Shown: positions 1-7,163 of the stretch, in pieces | How positions within the stretch are numbered: position 1 is the stretch's first letter | Layout of the letters: the number at the start of each line of letters is the position of its first letter | Notes under the pieces: model-generated | Databases searched by the model: none | What the model saw: the letters and a program-made list of their open reading frames with translations, nothing else | What the model was told of the DNA's origin: nothing | Position numbers and translations under genes: made by a program | Assembly (NCBI GenBank): GCA_017306155.1 | Contig: JAFKJB010000013.1 | Coordinates: 53,159 to 117,158 of the forward strand | DNA from: Nitrosospira multiformis | GTDB taxonomy: Bacteria; Pseudomonadota; Gammaproteobacteria; Burkholderiales; Nitrosomonadaceae | DNA: 64,000 bases | Direction: 5' to 3'

Positions 1-5
1 GTCAT
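1..5 (-). CDS. First codon of a gene leaving the window to the left
   Basis: On the minus strand an AGGAGG-type ribosome binding site (plus positions about 9-16) lies at ideal spacing before an ATG whose A is at position 5. Only five bases of the putative gene are inside the window, so nothing can be said of its product. It would be the next minus-strand gene after NhaA, about 150 bases downstream of it, and might be co-transcribed. Confidence 0.35.
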
Positions 6-157
6 GTTTCCTCCTCATATGGAAAAGTTATCGTTTACTTCCATCGCACAGCCTGATTATGAAGGCGTTTCAGAAAATGGTTCTGCCGCCCGGATATCTG
101 CTTCATTTTAATCTTCGCTTCCAGCGCGTCCTCTTGCTATTTCGGCCTGGACCGCTT

Positions 158-2056
158 CTACTCACGCTTATGGATTTTTTCTTTCTCTGCCTGTGCATTC
201 CAGAGTATGGCGACACCGATGACTGCCGAGAGAATTGATCCGCCGAAAATTGCGATTTTGGCGGCCGCATAATCGCTTACCTCAGAGAAGGCCTGGCTGG
301 CTATGAAAAGCGACATGGTAAAACCGATTCCGGCGAGGGCTCCTGCTCCCCCAAGCTGTCGCCAGGAATAGGCCTCCGGTTTGGTGGCAAAGCCCAGTTG
401 AACAGCGGTTACGGTGGCAGTGATAAATCCGAGGGGTTTGCCGATGACCAGTGCTGTTGCGGTGCCGAGCATTAACGGTATGTGCTCGTTGAATACGCTT
501 GTCTCTACAACCACTCCTGCATTCGCGAATGCAAACACCGGCAATACCAGAAAACTCGATCTTGGTGCCAGGTGCCGGAGCATGCGCTCAGCGGGAGATT
601 CCAAGCGGTCATGAATGGCATCCAACGCCTCCAGCGCAGGTTCGGAAGGACCGTAATGCATAACCTCCCTCCCGCGCCGGCTTTCCGCAGTCAGAATGGC
701 ATCCGCCTGAAGCATGAGTGCGCGCAAATTGGGCGGCGGACGTGTAGGAATGAACAATGCGAGAATGATGCCTGCCAGCGTGGCATGTATCCCGCTTGCG
801 TACACACAAGCCCACAGGGCGATTCCGAGAATCACATACGGAGATGCGCGATACACGCTGCTCTTATTGAGCAGCGCCAGTAACCCCACAATCGCGGCTG
901 CACTGCCCAGATAACCGGTATTCAGTTCGCCTGAATAAAAAATTGCAACGACAATGATTGCCCCAATATCATCGACAATGGCAGCCGCGGTAAGAAAGAC
1001 GCGTAGCTCGACTGGAACGCGCCTGCCCATCATGGCAATCAACGCAACTGCAAATGCTGTATCCGTTGCCGTCGGGATACCCCATCCATATGACCACGTC
1101 CCATCACCTCCCTCCGATCCTGGAGCAATTGGTGGTCCTGACGGCACTAGAATCAGATAAAGCAAGGCGGGGGCAGCCATGCCACCAGTCGCTGCCGCGA
1201 TCGGCAACATTGCGGATTGTCGATTCGCAAGATGCCCCACGGTGAACTCGCGCTTGATTTCGAGGCCGACAACCAGGAAAAAGATCACCAGTAATCCGTC
1301 ATTTATCCAATGACGCAATGAGAGATCGAACGCCCTGTCCTCGAACGTAATCCCGAGGCGTTGCTCCCACATTTCATTGAAATCCGCCCCAATGGGCGAG
1401 TTGCTCAGAATAACTGCGAGCCCGGTGGCAAGCAGCAGCATGATCCCCGTGGAAGGCGCCCATTTGGCAAAATCCAGCGCGGCAGCATGCACAACGTGGC
1501 CAAGCGAGCCAAGCAGTGCTTCGGAGAGTGAGCGCACATCCCAGGGGCCATCGTAACGTCGATCATTAATGAAGAATGTCGGCGTGACGGTCACACCGCT
1601 GGCATTCGCGCTGGCTATATCCGCATCTACGCGATCTCTTGCTCTTGCTCTTGCCGCCGCCGCTGCTTCTTCCTGCTGCCCGGCTCTTTTATTCCCATCC
1701 AGCTTCAAATCAGAAATAATGGTGCGCAGATCATCTGTGTTCAGCTTGTCAGATCGGCTCATCAGTGCGACATGCAGGTTCCAGAACCGGGCGGGATCGT
1801 CATATGATTCCACCAGCTCAGCTGCGCGGCGCGCAATTTTGCTTCCTGCCAGCGGGCGATGGCGAAATACATAGCGCATGCGGTTGCCAAACCGGCTTCG
1901 CAACTCGGCAACACGCCCGTGCGCAGAGCGTGAGGGTGCATCGGCGTAACTACCGTACTCGACCAGGGTAATTTCGGCATCCGCAGGTCCCAGGGTATGG
2001 TCATACGCTTCGTCGACCGGCCTGTCTAGGCGATTTGGTGGCGGTTCAGGATTCAT
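158..2056 (-). CDS. nhaA: Na+/H+ antiporter NhaA with N-terminal DsbA/thioredoxin-like domain
   Basis: Inner-membrane sodium/proton antiporter that exports Na+ in exchange for protons for pH and salt homeostasis. Residues about 15-190 form a DsbA-like thioredoxin fold: a cis-proline segment GVTVTPTFF lies at 154-162. At the position of the usual CXXC there is YADAPS (37-42), so both catalytic cysteines are absent. Residues about 195-620 are NhaA: GLEIKREF (264-271), PTATDTAFA (328-336) and VDDIGAI (361-367), whose paired aspartates bind the ion. With 632 residues it is far longer than E. coli NhaA (388), which the extra domain explains. The fusion is a known NhaA architecture; the lost cysteines suggest a structural rather than redox role. 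The start is the first in-frame ATG, just upstream of the domain. Confidence 0.93.
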   Translation of the reverse strand: MNPEPPPNRLDRPVDEAYDHTLGPADAEITLVEYGSYADAPSRSAHGRVAELRSRFGNRMRYVFRHRPLAGSKIARRAAELVESYDDPARFWNLHVALMSRSDKLNTDDLRTIISDLKLDGNKRAGQQEEAAAAARARARDRVDADIASANASGVTVTPTFFINDRRYDGPWDVRSLSEALLGSLGHVVHAAALDFAKWAPSTGIMLLLATGLAVILSNSPIGADFNEMWEQRLGITFEDRAFDLSLRHWINDGLLVIFFLVVGLEIKREFTVGHLANRQSAMLPIAAATGGMAAPALLYLILVPSGPPIAPGSEGGDGTWSYGWGIPTATDTAFAVALIAMMGRRVPVELRVFLTAAAIVDDIGAIIVVAIFYSGELNTGYLGSAAAIVGLLALLNKSSVYRASPYVILGIALWACVYASGIHATLAGIILALFIPTRPPPNLRALMLQADAILTAESRRGREVMHYGPSEPALEALDAIHDRLESPAERMLRHLAPRSSFLVLPVFAFANAGVVVETSVFNEHIPLMLGTATALVIGKPLGFITATVTAVQLGFATKPEAYSWRQLGGAGALAGIGFTMSLFIASQAFSEVSDYAAAKIAIFGGSILSAVIGVAILWNAQAEKEKIHKRE

Positions 2057-2177
2057 CAGAGATCGAGCGTATCAAATATATTCGCTCCCTCCTGGCAATG
2101 GCGCCGAAGGTTTACCGCTTTTTGCTCTCTATCCGCTCGATGAAATTGGGGTTGCGAAGCGAACTGCTGCGCTTCGC

Positions 2178-2486
2178 TTAATAGATGAGAAACGGATTGT
2201 ATGTTTCCGCCAGCACCGGGGTTGCAAGCTCGTGGTCTTCAAGGCGCTCGATTGCTCTCGACAATGCGTCTCGAAGCTCTCGGGCCTGTTCAGCCTGCAT
2301 CACGTAGGGCCTGCCAGGATCTGCCTCGGTAAGCTTTTGCTGCTCGTGAGATAAAAATGGAAACCGGACCGAGAGCAATCCATCAACAGGTTCTGTTTTT
2401 ATTTCCCATCCCGTGATTGGGAATTGAAAAAGATCGTCACCCATTACAGCAACTCCTGTCATTCTCTGAAACCCAAAGCCTAGCAA
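2178..2486 (-). CDS. Conserved hypothetical protein, 102 aa
   Basis: Unrecognised small soluble protein, acidic to neutral, with no signal peptide or membrane segment. A middle segment ETEPVDGLLSVRFPFLSHEQ and a glutamine/arginine-rich helix near the C-terminus are the only notable features. The reading frame is clean and the opposite strand offers no better candidate. It lies on the same strand as nhaA, 120 bases upstream of that gene's start, and could be transcribed with it. The function is unknown. Confidence 0.55.
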   Translation of the reverse strand: MLGFGFQRMTGVAVMGDDLFQFPITGWEIKTEPVDGLLSVRFPFLSHEQQKLTEADPGRPYVMQAEQARELRDALSRAIERLEDHELATPVLAETYNPFLIY

Positions 2487-2593
2487 AAAAAACGATTCTT
2501 TTTCGTTGGATAGCGCACATAGAGGAACATTTGGCGGGCAGCATGACTTGTTTCCCGTCTCCTCCGGAATTTACCCTCAGGCTTATGGCTTCT

Positions 2594-3823
2594 TTAGATA
2601 TAAGGCGTCCACCAGCTGTCGCGGTGCCGGGACTTGAATGCGGCGAACCGCCGGCAGATCGGATAGAGCAGCGCGGTTATCACAACCCAGACAAGGTAAA
2701 CAACTGGAAGGCTGAATCCCCACCAGGATGGAAATTCCCACGAAGAAGTCATGAATGAGCTGATATCGGCTCCCATTGCCAACGCAATGAGCAGGGCGAG
2801 CCCGTGAATAAAATACAGATGAATGAGATAGAAAAACAAGGGCACGCGCCCAAAGGTGATAAGAAAACGCCCCGCGCCGCCATGCGGTCCATGTGCCTCA
2901 TGCCACCAGTCAAATGCAGATATCAATAGGAACATGAGTCCGAGCGTCATCAGCAGATAGAGCAGCGACGGCGGATATTTTGTCGCATTCAGGAAAGATA
3001 GCAGGGTAAATACCGAGGTTTCCTGCACAACCCATGGACCCGGATCACCATAGATATTCAGGGCCCGGAGAATGAGGAAGCCTGCGACAAGAATAACGCC
3101 GCATTCAAGCACTGCCTTTATTCTTGCCTTCGATGGCAGCAGCATGATCGGACCAAATGCGTAACCTGCGGCCATTACTCCGATCCAGGGAATGAGGGGA
3201 TACACTACCGGGAAGTGGGGGATATGGAGCACACTCAACAGCCATCCTTTCCAGGTGAGCGAGCCGCCCGCTGTCTGAAAATCCTCAAGCCGTATGCCAT
3301 CGAGCAGATTGTGAGTCAGGATCATGCCGATGCCAAAGCCGGCTATCGCCCATAGCGGCAGATAGACGAGGGCTGCCAGAGCAATCATCGACCAGCCCAG
3401 CGCCCAGATCACCTGCAAATCCATCAAGCTGTAATCCAGGTTGAAGAACCAGGCAAAACGCACCACTGTCAGCTCAAGAAATACCAGCCACAACCCCCGC
3501 AGGAGTAACCGTTTTGCCAGTTGTGAGCGCTGCATGCCTCTGGATGCAGACAGATAAGCGCTCGTGCCCGCCAGAAAGACAAATACCGGTGCGCACAGGT
3601 GAGTGATCCATCGTGTCAGGAAAATGGCGGGAGTGGTGCGGGCAAGATCCGTGGAGCTGAAATCCGCATCGGTGAAAAACCCGCGCACATGGTCGAGCGC
3701 CATGAGAACCATGACCAGCCCACGCATGAGGTCGATGGAGGTAATATAGGGTGGTGGGGTTGAGGAAGGTTTAGGGGGGGATTTATTGGGCATGGCGAAC
3801 GTTCCCCATTGTTTTCTCGTCAA
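2594..3823 (-). CDS. DUF1624 / HGSNAT-like multipass membrane acyltransferase
   Basis: Inner-membrane protein of about ten hydrophobic segments. The N-terminus contains SIDLMRGLVMVLMALDHVRG, the signature of the DUF1624 family related to the heparan-alpha-glucosaminide N-acetyltransferase catalytic region, with a histidine (DHVRG) in the first loop. Known relatives move acetyl groups across the membrane onto sugars; the substrate here is unknown. Length (409 aa, or 399 from the internal ATG at 3793) is normal for the family. The upstream 85-aa gene is on the same strand and belongs to the phage-like immunity region. This gene could therefore be either a passenger of the leftward phage transcript or ordinary host DNA at its border. 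Confidence 0.8.
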   Translation of the reverse strand: MTRKQWGTFAMPNKSPPKPSSTPPPYITSIDLMRGLVMVLMALDHVRGFFTDADFSSTDLARTTPAIFLTRWITHLCAPVFVFLAGTSAYLSASRGMQRSQLAKRLLLRGLWLVFLELTVVRFAWFFNLDYSLMDLQVIWALGWSMIALAALVYLPLWAIAGFGIGMILTHNLLDGIRLEDFQTAGGSLTWKGWLLSVLHIPHFPVVYPLIPWIGVMAAGYAFGPIMLLPSKARIKAVLECGVILVAGFLILRALNIYGDPGPWVVQETSVFTLLSFLNATKYPPSLLYLLMTLGLMFLLISAFDWWHEAHGPHGGAGRFLITFGRVPLFFYLIHLYFIHGLALLIALAMGADISSFMTSSWEFPSWWGFSLPVVYLVWVVITALLYPICRRFAAFKSRHRDSWWTPYI

Positions 3824-3886
3824 CTTACCGGAAGACCCGTATCAAGATTTTTGGATATTGCGATCAGTGCCAGCAGCAGAAAACAT

Positions 3887-4144
3887 CTATTCATTCACCT
3901 CCTTCCACTTCGCCGCCGCGAGACAAGCCGCTTCCCGCAGAGTGGCGGCGCTGCTTCTGATTTCATCGCAATGGAGAGTGAAGCCAGCGCAAGATTGCGG
4001 TGTCGAGCGATTATAGATGGCCTGGTCACAGTATTCGCTTAACCAGTCCAGTATCTCGGTATCCGAGAGATCACAGGGGGCAGGACGATGTTCGGTCCAC
4101 GCTGCCATCCAGCTCATCCATCGTCCCACCCCGTTTCCCATCAC
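3887..4144 (-). CDS. Small phage-type protein, 85 aa, first gene of the leftward early transcript
   Basis: I do not recognise a named family. The protein starts with an aromatic-rich segment and contains LSDTEILDWLSEY and a C-terminal helix LREAACLAAAKWKEV, a composition often seen in small early phage proteins of beta-proteobacteria. It lies about 220 bases downstream of the operator-bearing leftward promoter at 4369-4397, with nothing between but a hairpin. That is the place occupied in lambda by the first gene of the PL transcript. Plus-strand frames across the same bases are low-quality shadows. The function is unknown; an antitermination or early-regulatory role would be pure guesswork. 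Confidence 0.55.
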   Translation of the reverse strand: MMGNGVGRWMSWMAAWTEHRPAPCDLSDTEILDWLSEYCDQAIYNRSTPQSCAGFTLHCDEIRSSAATLREAACLAAAKWKEVNE

Positions 4145-4320
4145 GCTCTCCCTCGCTCTGCCATAGTTTGCCCTTTCAAGTCGGGCTCAAGTTCCGCGCC
4201 AGGCACGGCCTGGATATTTCTTTATGCCTTTCCCTTCCCTGACCGCTTGTCTTTCGACGCCCTGAGGGTCTTAATCGATCGAGGCTATGCCTGAGGCAGG
4301 CTGCACGTCTGTTTCACGGA

Positions 4321-4360
4321 TGCTGCAACACCAGGACCGAGTAACTGCGGTGTTGCAGCA
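4321..4360. repeat. Perfect 12-bp inverted repeat at the 5-prime end of the leftward transcript
   Basis: TGCTGCAACACC (4321-4332) and GGTGTTGCAGCA (4349-4360) are exact reverse complements separated by 16 bases. Neither side has a T-run, so it is not a simple terminator. The predicted start of the leftward transcript is about 4362, so the RNA would begin with this hairpin. Confidence 0.7.
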
Positions 4361-4368
4361 TGGAGAGC

Positions 4369-4397
4369 ATATTACAAGTATTACTTGTAATTGTCAA
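4369..4397 (-). promoter_or_regulatory. Leftward sigma-70 promoter (PL-like)
   Basis: Reading the minus strand, TTGACA (plus 4392-4397) is followed after exactly 17 bases by TAATAT (plus 4369-4374). A 17-bp operator occupies the spacer. The layout is almost base-for-base the same as the rightward promoter at 5926-5954. It would drive the 85-aa gene at 3887-4144. Confidence 0.75.
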
Positions 4398-4435
4398 GAC
4401 ATACTTGTAAACAAGTTTGCCTTGTTTACAAGTAT
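4371..4435. promoter_or_regulatory. Cluster of three 17-bp repressor operators (OL-like)
   Basis: Three sites fit the consensus TACAAG-N5-CTTGTA. Site 4373-4389 is perfect and lies within a 21-bp perfect palindrome at 4371-4391. Site 4393-4409 has a degenerate left half (GTCAAG) and an intact right half. Site 4410-4426 reads AACAAG-N5-CTTGTT. The last two lie in a larger perfect inverted repeat with 15-bp arms (4401-4415 and 4421-4435). The first operator fills the spacer of the leftward promoter and the second overlaps its -35 box, so binding would shut it off. Confidence 0.75.
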
Positions 4436-4462
4436 GGAATGGAAGGAGGGTTGAGTTTTGAG

Positions 4463-4789
4463 TTAACGGCCGGGGACCCTGACGAAAGGAATTTCAGCCT
4501 GGCGCTCGTGCGTTCTGCCAGGGCCGAATTCCATCACATGATCATCATGAAGGATGACTGAATAATCGACAGTATTCGGATAGGGTCCACTGAACAAGGA
4601 CCAGGTGTGCCGACGATCGATATAGAGCAATGCCTCATAATCGCCGCTGCGCTGATAGCCGTCCGGATTACCCGCAATATTTATCACTTGTGCTTTTGTC
4701 ATGCCTTCCCGGACGCCTGACATTTTTCCTGTGATGACACACGAAGAAAGCACCAGCATACTGAACAAGGCAACAATAATATTTTTCAT
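4463..4789 (-). CDS. Small outer-membrane-assembly-like lipoprotein (SmpA/OmlA-type fold), passenger of the immunity region
   Basis: A type II signal peptide with lipobox LSSC at about residue 16 predicts a lipid-anchored envelope protein. The segment VREGMTKAQVINIAGNPDG resembles the start of the SmpA/OmlA (BamE-like) domain, whose members bind envelope proteins; the rest is short (108 aa). It lies between the OL-like operators and the repressor, on the same strand as the repressor, 100 bases downstream of the 73-aa gene. This is the location of rexBA in lambda, so expression in the lysogenic state is plausible. A surface lipoprotein here could act as a lysogenic-conversion factor. That is inference from position only. 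Confidence 0.75.
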   Translation of the reverse strand: MKNIIVALFSMLVLSSCVITGKMSGVREGMTKAQVINIAGNPDGYQRSGDYEALLYIDRRHTWSLFSGPYPNTVDYSVILHDDHVMEFGPGRTHERQAEIPFVRVPGR

Positions 4790-4888
4790 ATGAGCTCCTG
4801 ATCAATAAAAAAGGCGAAAAAAAAGAATAAGACATAAACTATAAAATCAGTACATTATTTCATGCTAAATTTCAGCTTTCCGGATAAA

Positions 4889-5110
4889 TCAGCTCTCCAG
4901 TTCCCGGATAAGCAATGCGACTTCCGCTACTTCACCCAGCACTTCCTTTACTGCCTGCTCAAGTGTATACCTCCTTTTTTCGAGTTCCCGCAATTCCTCG
5001 GGGAATTGCATAATATATTTGTCACGTTTTGCACGTGCCTTTTCTGAAACATGAAAAGCGAGCAGCATCTCCGTGCTGTCATACGGCAGTCTGTTTGCTA
5101 ATGGTCTCAT
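4889..5110 (-). CDS. Small charged protein, 73 aa, between repressor and lipoprotein
   Basis: Unrecognised hydrophilic helical protein with many Glu, Arg and Leu residues (EELRELEKRRYTLEQAVKEVL). The pattern may form a coiled coil. No signal peptide or membrane segment is seen. It lies downstream of the repressor on the same strand, in the interval between the two operator clusters, and could be part of a lysogenic transcript. The 214 bases between it and the repressor stop contain no further ORF I can support. A small regulatory partner or superinfection-exclusion protein would fit the place, but no sequence evidence shows it. Confidence 0.55.
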   Translation of the reverse strand: MRPLANRLPYDSTEMLLAFHVSEKARAKRDKYIMQFPEELRELEKRRYTLEQAVKEVLGEVAEVALLIRELES

Positions 5111-5324
5111 GATGGCAGGAGCGTTACTGGCATATCACTGGTCCAGATTATTGTAAGGCGCACCACTCTTCTATTGTTCCGATGATATTTACGAGTGGGC
5201 GACGGGAATATGTTTCGTATTTCCGTATATATATTTTCTTTTTATAAACATGCTACTACAGCATGGTCAGCCTCGGCGTCTGTCACTTTTGCGACGATCT
5301 GGTCCGTGCCTGGAAAACTGGCGT

Positions 5325-5879
5325 CTATCTGATTGCCGTCTTTCCTCTGACCTTCGTTCTACTCTCGGGCATCCGACGCGGAGGAAAAGCTGGAGGTGGA
5401 TGAGGAGGCAGATCCGGTACCGGCAACGGTTTCAAATCTACCGAAGGGACCGCTTCAACCACTTCGGCAGATGTTTCGCCGACCAGGGCTTTGCTTATTG
5501 TTACCAGGCGGGCTGCATCTTCTTTCGACATGCGCCGCATTGCTTCGACAACCTGATCGATAAGCGCATCGTTCTCCGAAGCCGGTTTCTCAGCGATGCG
5601 GGGAGAAGTACCTCGGGTTCCACGTGCCAGATTCTCCGGCTGAGGCGATACAGTAGTATCAGGCACAGCCGGAACTTCCAGTGACATCCCGAAGTGCATC
5701 ATCGCTGGAGGCAGCTTGAGCACTTCCGCGATCCTGTTCAGTCTTTTCCCGCGAGGCTGCGTAGCACCGGATTCCCACTGCTGAACCGCTTGCGGAGAGA
5801 CGCCCACGAGCTCCGCCAGCTCCGACTGGTTCAGTTCAAGCTTTTCGCGCCCTTCGCGAATTATCCGCGCAATGTCCAT
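5325..5879 (-). CDS. XRE-family helix-turn-helix repressor (phage CI-like)
   Basis: DNA-binding regulator. The N-terminal 60 residues form a Cro/CI-type helix-turn-helix: LNQSELAELVGVSPQAVQQWESG is the canonical recognition unit. The remainder is a proline-rich linker and a short helical C-terminal part; I see no Ser-Lys LexA/CI peptidase domain, so induction may not use RecA self-cleavage. I chose the ATG at 5879 (MDIARII) over the TTG at 5894. A TATTAT box lies seven bases upstream of it, so the mRNA may be leaderless, as from lambda PRM. Three operators lie immediately upstream and three more at 4373-4426. It is the obvious candidate to bind them, repressing both outward promoters and possibly activating itself from the middle site. 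Confidence 0.88.
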   Translation of the reverse strand: MDIARIIREGREKLELNQSELAELVGVSPQAVQQWESGATQPRGKRLNRIAEVLKLPPAMMHFGMSLEVPAVPDTTVSPQPENLARGTRGTSPRIAEKPASENDALIDQVVEAMRRMSKEDAARLVTISKALVGETSAEVVEAVPSVDLKPLPVPDLPPHPPPAFPPRRMPESRTKVRGKTAIR

Positions 5880-5889
5880 GCCATCATAA

Positions 5890-5950
5890 TACAAGCAATT
5901 CTTGCACCCCGCTTACAAGTTTCCCTTGACATCTACAAGTAAAACTTGTA
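5890..5950. promoter_or_regulatory. Cluster of three 17-bp repressor operators (OR-like)
   Basis: Three sites fit TACAAG-N5-CTTGTA: 5890-5906 (TACAAG-N5-CTTGCA), 5914-5930 (TACAAG-N5-CTTGAC) and 5934-5950 (perfect). Centre-to-centre spacings are 24 and 20 bp, within the range of lambda OR. The site nearest the rightward promoter is the best match and fills its spacer. The site nearest the repressor gene overlaps its presumed -10 region. The middle site is centred about 43 bp before the presumed repressor transcript start. Confidence 0.75.
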
Positions 5951-5954
5951 ATAA
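5926..5954 (+). promoter_or_regulatory. Rightward sigma-70 promoter (PR-like)
   Basis: TTGACA (5926-5931), 17-base spacer, TAATAA (5949-5954). The spacer contains the perfect operator 5934-5950. Transcription would start near 5961 and run through the two phage-type genes at 6163 and 6397. Between 5961 and 6163 only tiny ORFs occur and no cro-like gene is visible. Confidence 0.72.
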
Positions 5955-6162
5955 TATCTTTCATTGGAAATCTTCAAGCAAAAAAGGTTCGCCCATCACA
6001 GTGGACCACAAAGCAATGCCACTTATCGTCGAACAAATGGCTCTGCACCCTGAATGACTACAGATGCACCGGGTGCCTATCAGCAACAACCTGTGGCACA
6101 GGCATTCACAAAGGACGGCTGCAATCATGGTGGAAAATTTTTAAGGAATCAGAGGGTAACCA

Positions 6163-6393
6163 ATGAGAACGGGTATCAGAAGATCAGACACCGAAAAGAA
6201 CGGTATACGCTTGCCTCTTGAGCGTTGGGAGTATGGAAATCCAGAAGCGGTTGCAGAGCGCAGACAGGCCCGGTCATGCCATGGCTGCCGGCATGAATCG
6301 AAAATCCGGATGGGGTGGAATAACCTGGAGTTTTGTGAAAAAGGGCGAAAACACGGCATTCGTTGTACATTTTTTTCAAAAAAGGGAATATGA
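6163..6393 (+). CDS. Small cysteine-rich phage protein, 76 aa
   Basis: A basic protein with four cysteines arranged CxxC near residue 39 (CHGC) then two later cysteines (EFC and RC), which could form a zinc-binding knuckle. The opening, RRSDTEKNGIRLPLERWEYGN, is of a type I associate with early genes of beta-proteobacterial phages, but I cannot name a family. A GAGGG ribosome binding site precedes the ATG. It ends three bases before the next gene, so the two are translationally linked. It lies about 200 bases downstream of the operator-controlled rightward promoter. The function is unknown; nucleic-acid binding is the most natural guess. Confidence 0.6.
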   Translation: MRTGIRRSDTEKNGIRLPLERWEYGNPEAVAERRQARSCHGCRHESKIRMGWNNLEFCEKGRKHGIRCTFFSKKGI

Positions 6394-6396
6394 AAA

Positions 6397-6921
6397 ATGA
6401 AGTTTAATGATCCGCAGCATGCATTGAGCTGGGCATATGAAACCACTAGCCGTCCGATCGTAAAAATCTCATCCGTTAACGCAATGCGTGGAGCTGAAAG
6501 AGCAGGGGAGGGGGGCGCAAATGATGAATTGACCGCGTATGATCTTCACGCGCAGGCAGCGCTGATTCTAAGTCTATGCAAGCGCATATTATCCGATCTG
6601 CATATGGCGTACATAAATGTTCAATTCGGCCGGGAAGCGAGCGGCTTCGATCTGCTCAGCCGGCACCTCGCTGCAAATTTTGGGACGGGAATCCACAATC
6701 GTAGAGGTATCGAGCAGATAATTCGCGCCTACTGCGGCCAAAAGATCGGGTTGCGTGAAATCAGGAAAACCATGGCCTGTGGAATGCTCAAGGCAGCCTC
6801 ATTGCGTAATCGCGGCTATGATGCGCTCGATCTGCTTCATGATCAGGCAATGGATATGCTGCAAAGGGAGATGGAAAGCCGCGGCCTGCTGCGGAACCCG
6901 CGGGTCAGTGAAATGGCGTAA
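6397..6921 (+). CDS. Phage-type regulatory protein, 174 aa (possibly late-gene antiterminator-like)
   Basis: Soluble protein without signal peptide. It has an N-terminal segment HALSWAYETTSRPIVKIS, a central helical part LTAYDLHAQAALIL, and a C-terminal region with a possible helix-turn-helix (GLREIRKTMACGMLKAASL). Proteins with this order of segments occur at the end of early operons in phages of Burkholderia and relatives, where Q-type regulators usually sit. The assignment as an antiterminator is weak inference. It follows the cysteine-rich gene after three bases and is the last gene of the rightward remnant; beyond 6921 the DNA returns to non-phage character. Confidence 0.6.
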   Translation: MKFNDPQHALSWAYETTSRPIVKISSVNAMRGAERAGEGGANDELTAYDLHAQAALILSLCKRILSDLHMAYINVQFGREASGFDLLSRHLAANFGTGIHNRRGIEQIIRAYCGQKIGLREIRKTMACGMLKAASLRNRGYDALDLLHDQAMDMLQREMESRGLLRNPRVSEMA

Positions 6922-7163
6922 TTAGACCAGACCAGAAGAAGATCGAGCTGGTATGCCGTAAACTTCCTGCCCCGGCTCGATCCCGGTTCTGCGCCGATCC
7001 AGAATGGAGTTCTGTAACGGCTCTGTCTTTTTTCAGGTTGAGTACGCCACCGCACAGAATTAGTCTGCTGATTTATGCAATTCTCAAATGGTATGAACAC
7101 GGACAGAACGGTGAGTACCGGATCTGTTTTATCACAGATAATCTACCCTCGAAGAATTTACCT

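Noticed and set aside
6001-6162. Two tiny overlapping ORFs (ending HPE, then MTTDAPGAYQQQ) after the rightward promoter, where cro would lie
   Set aside because: No Cro-type helix-turn-helix can be recognised; too short to call.
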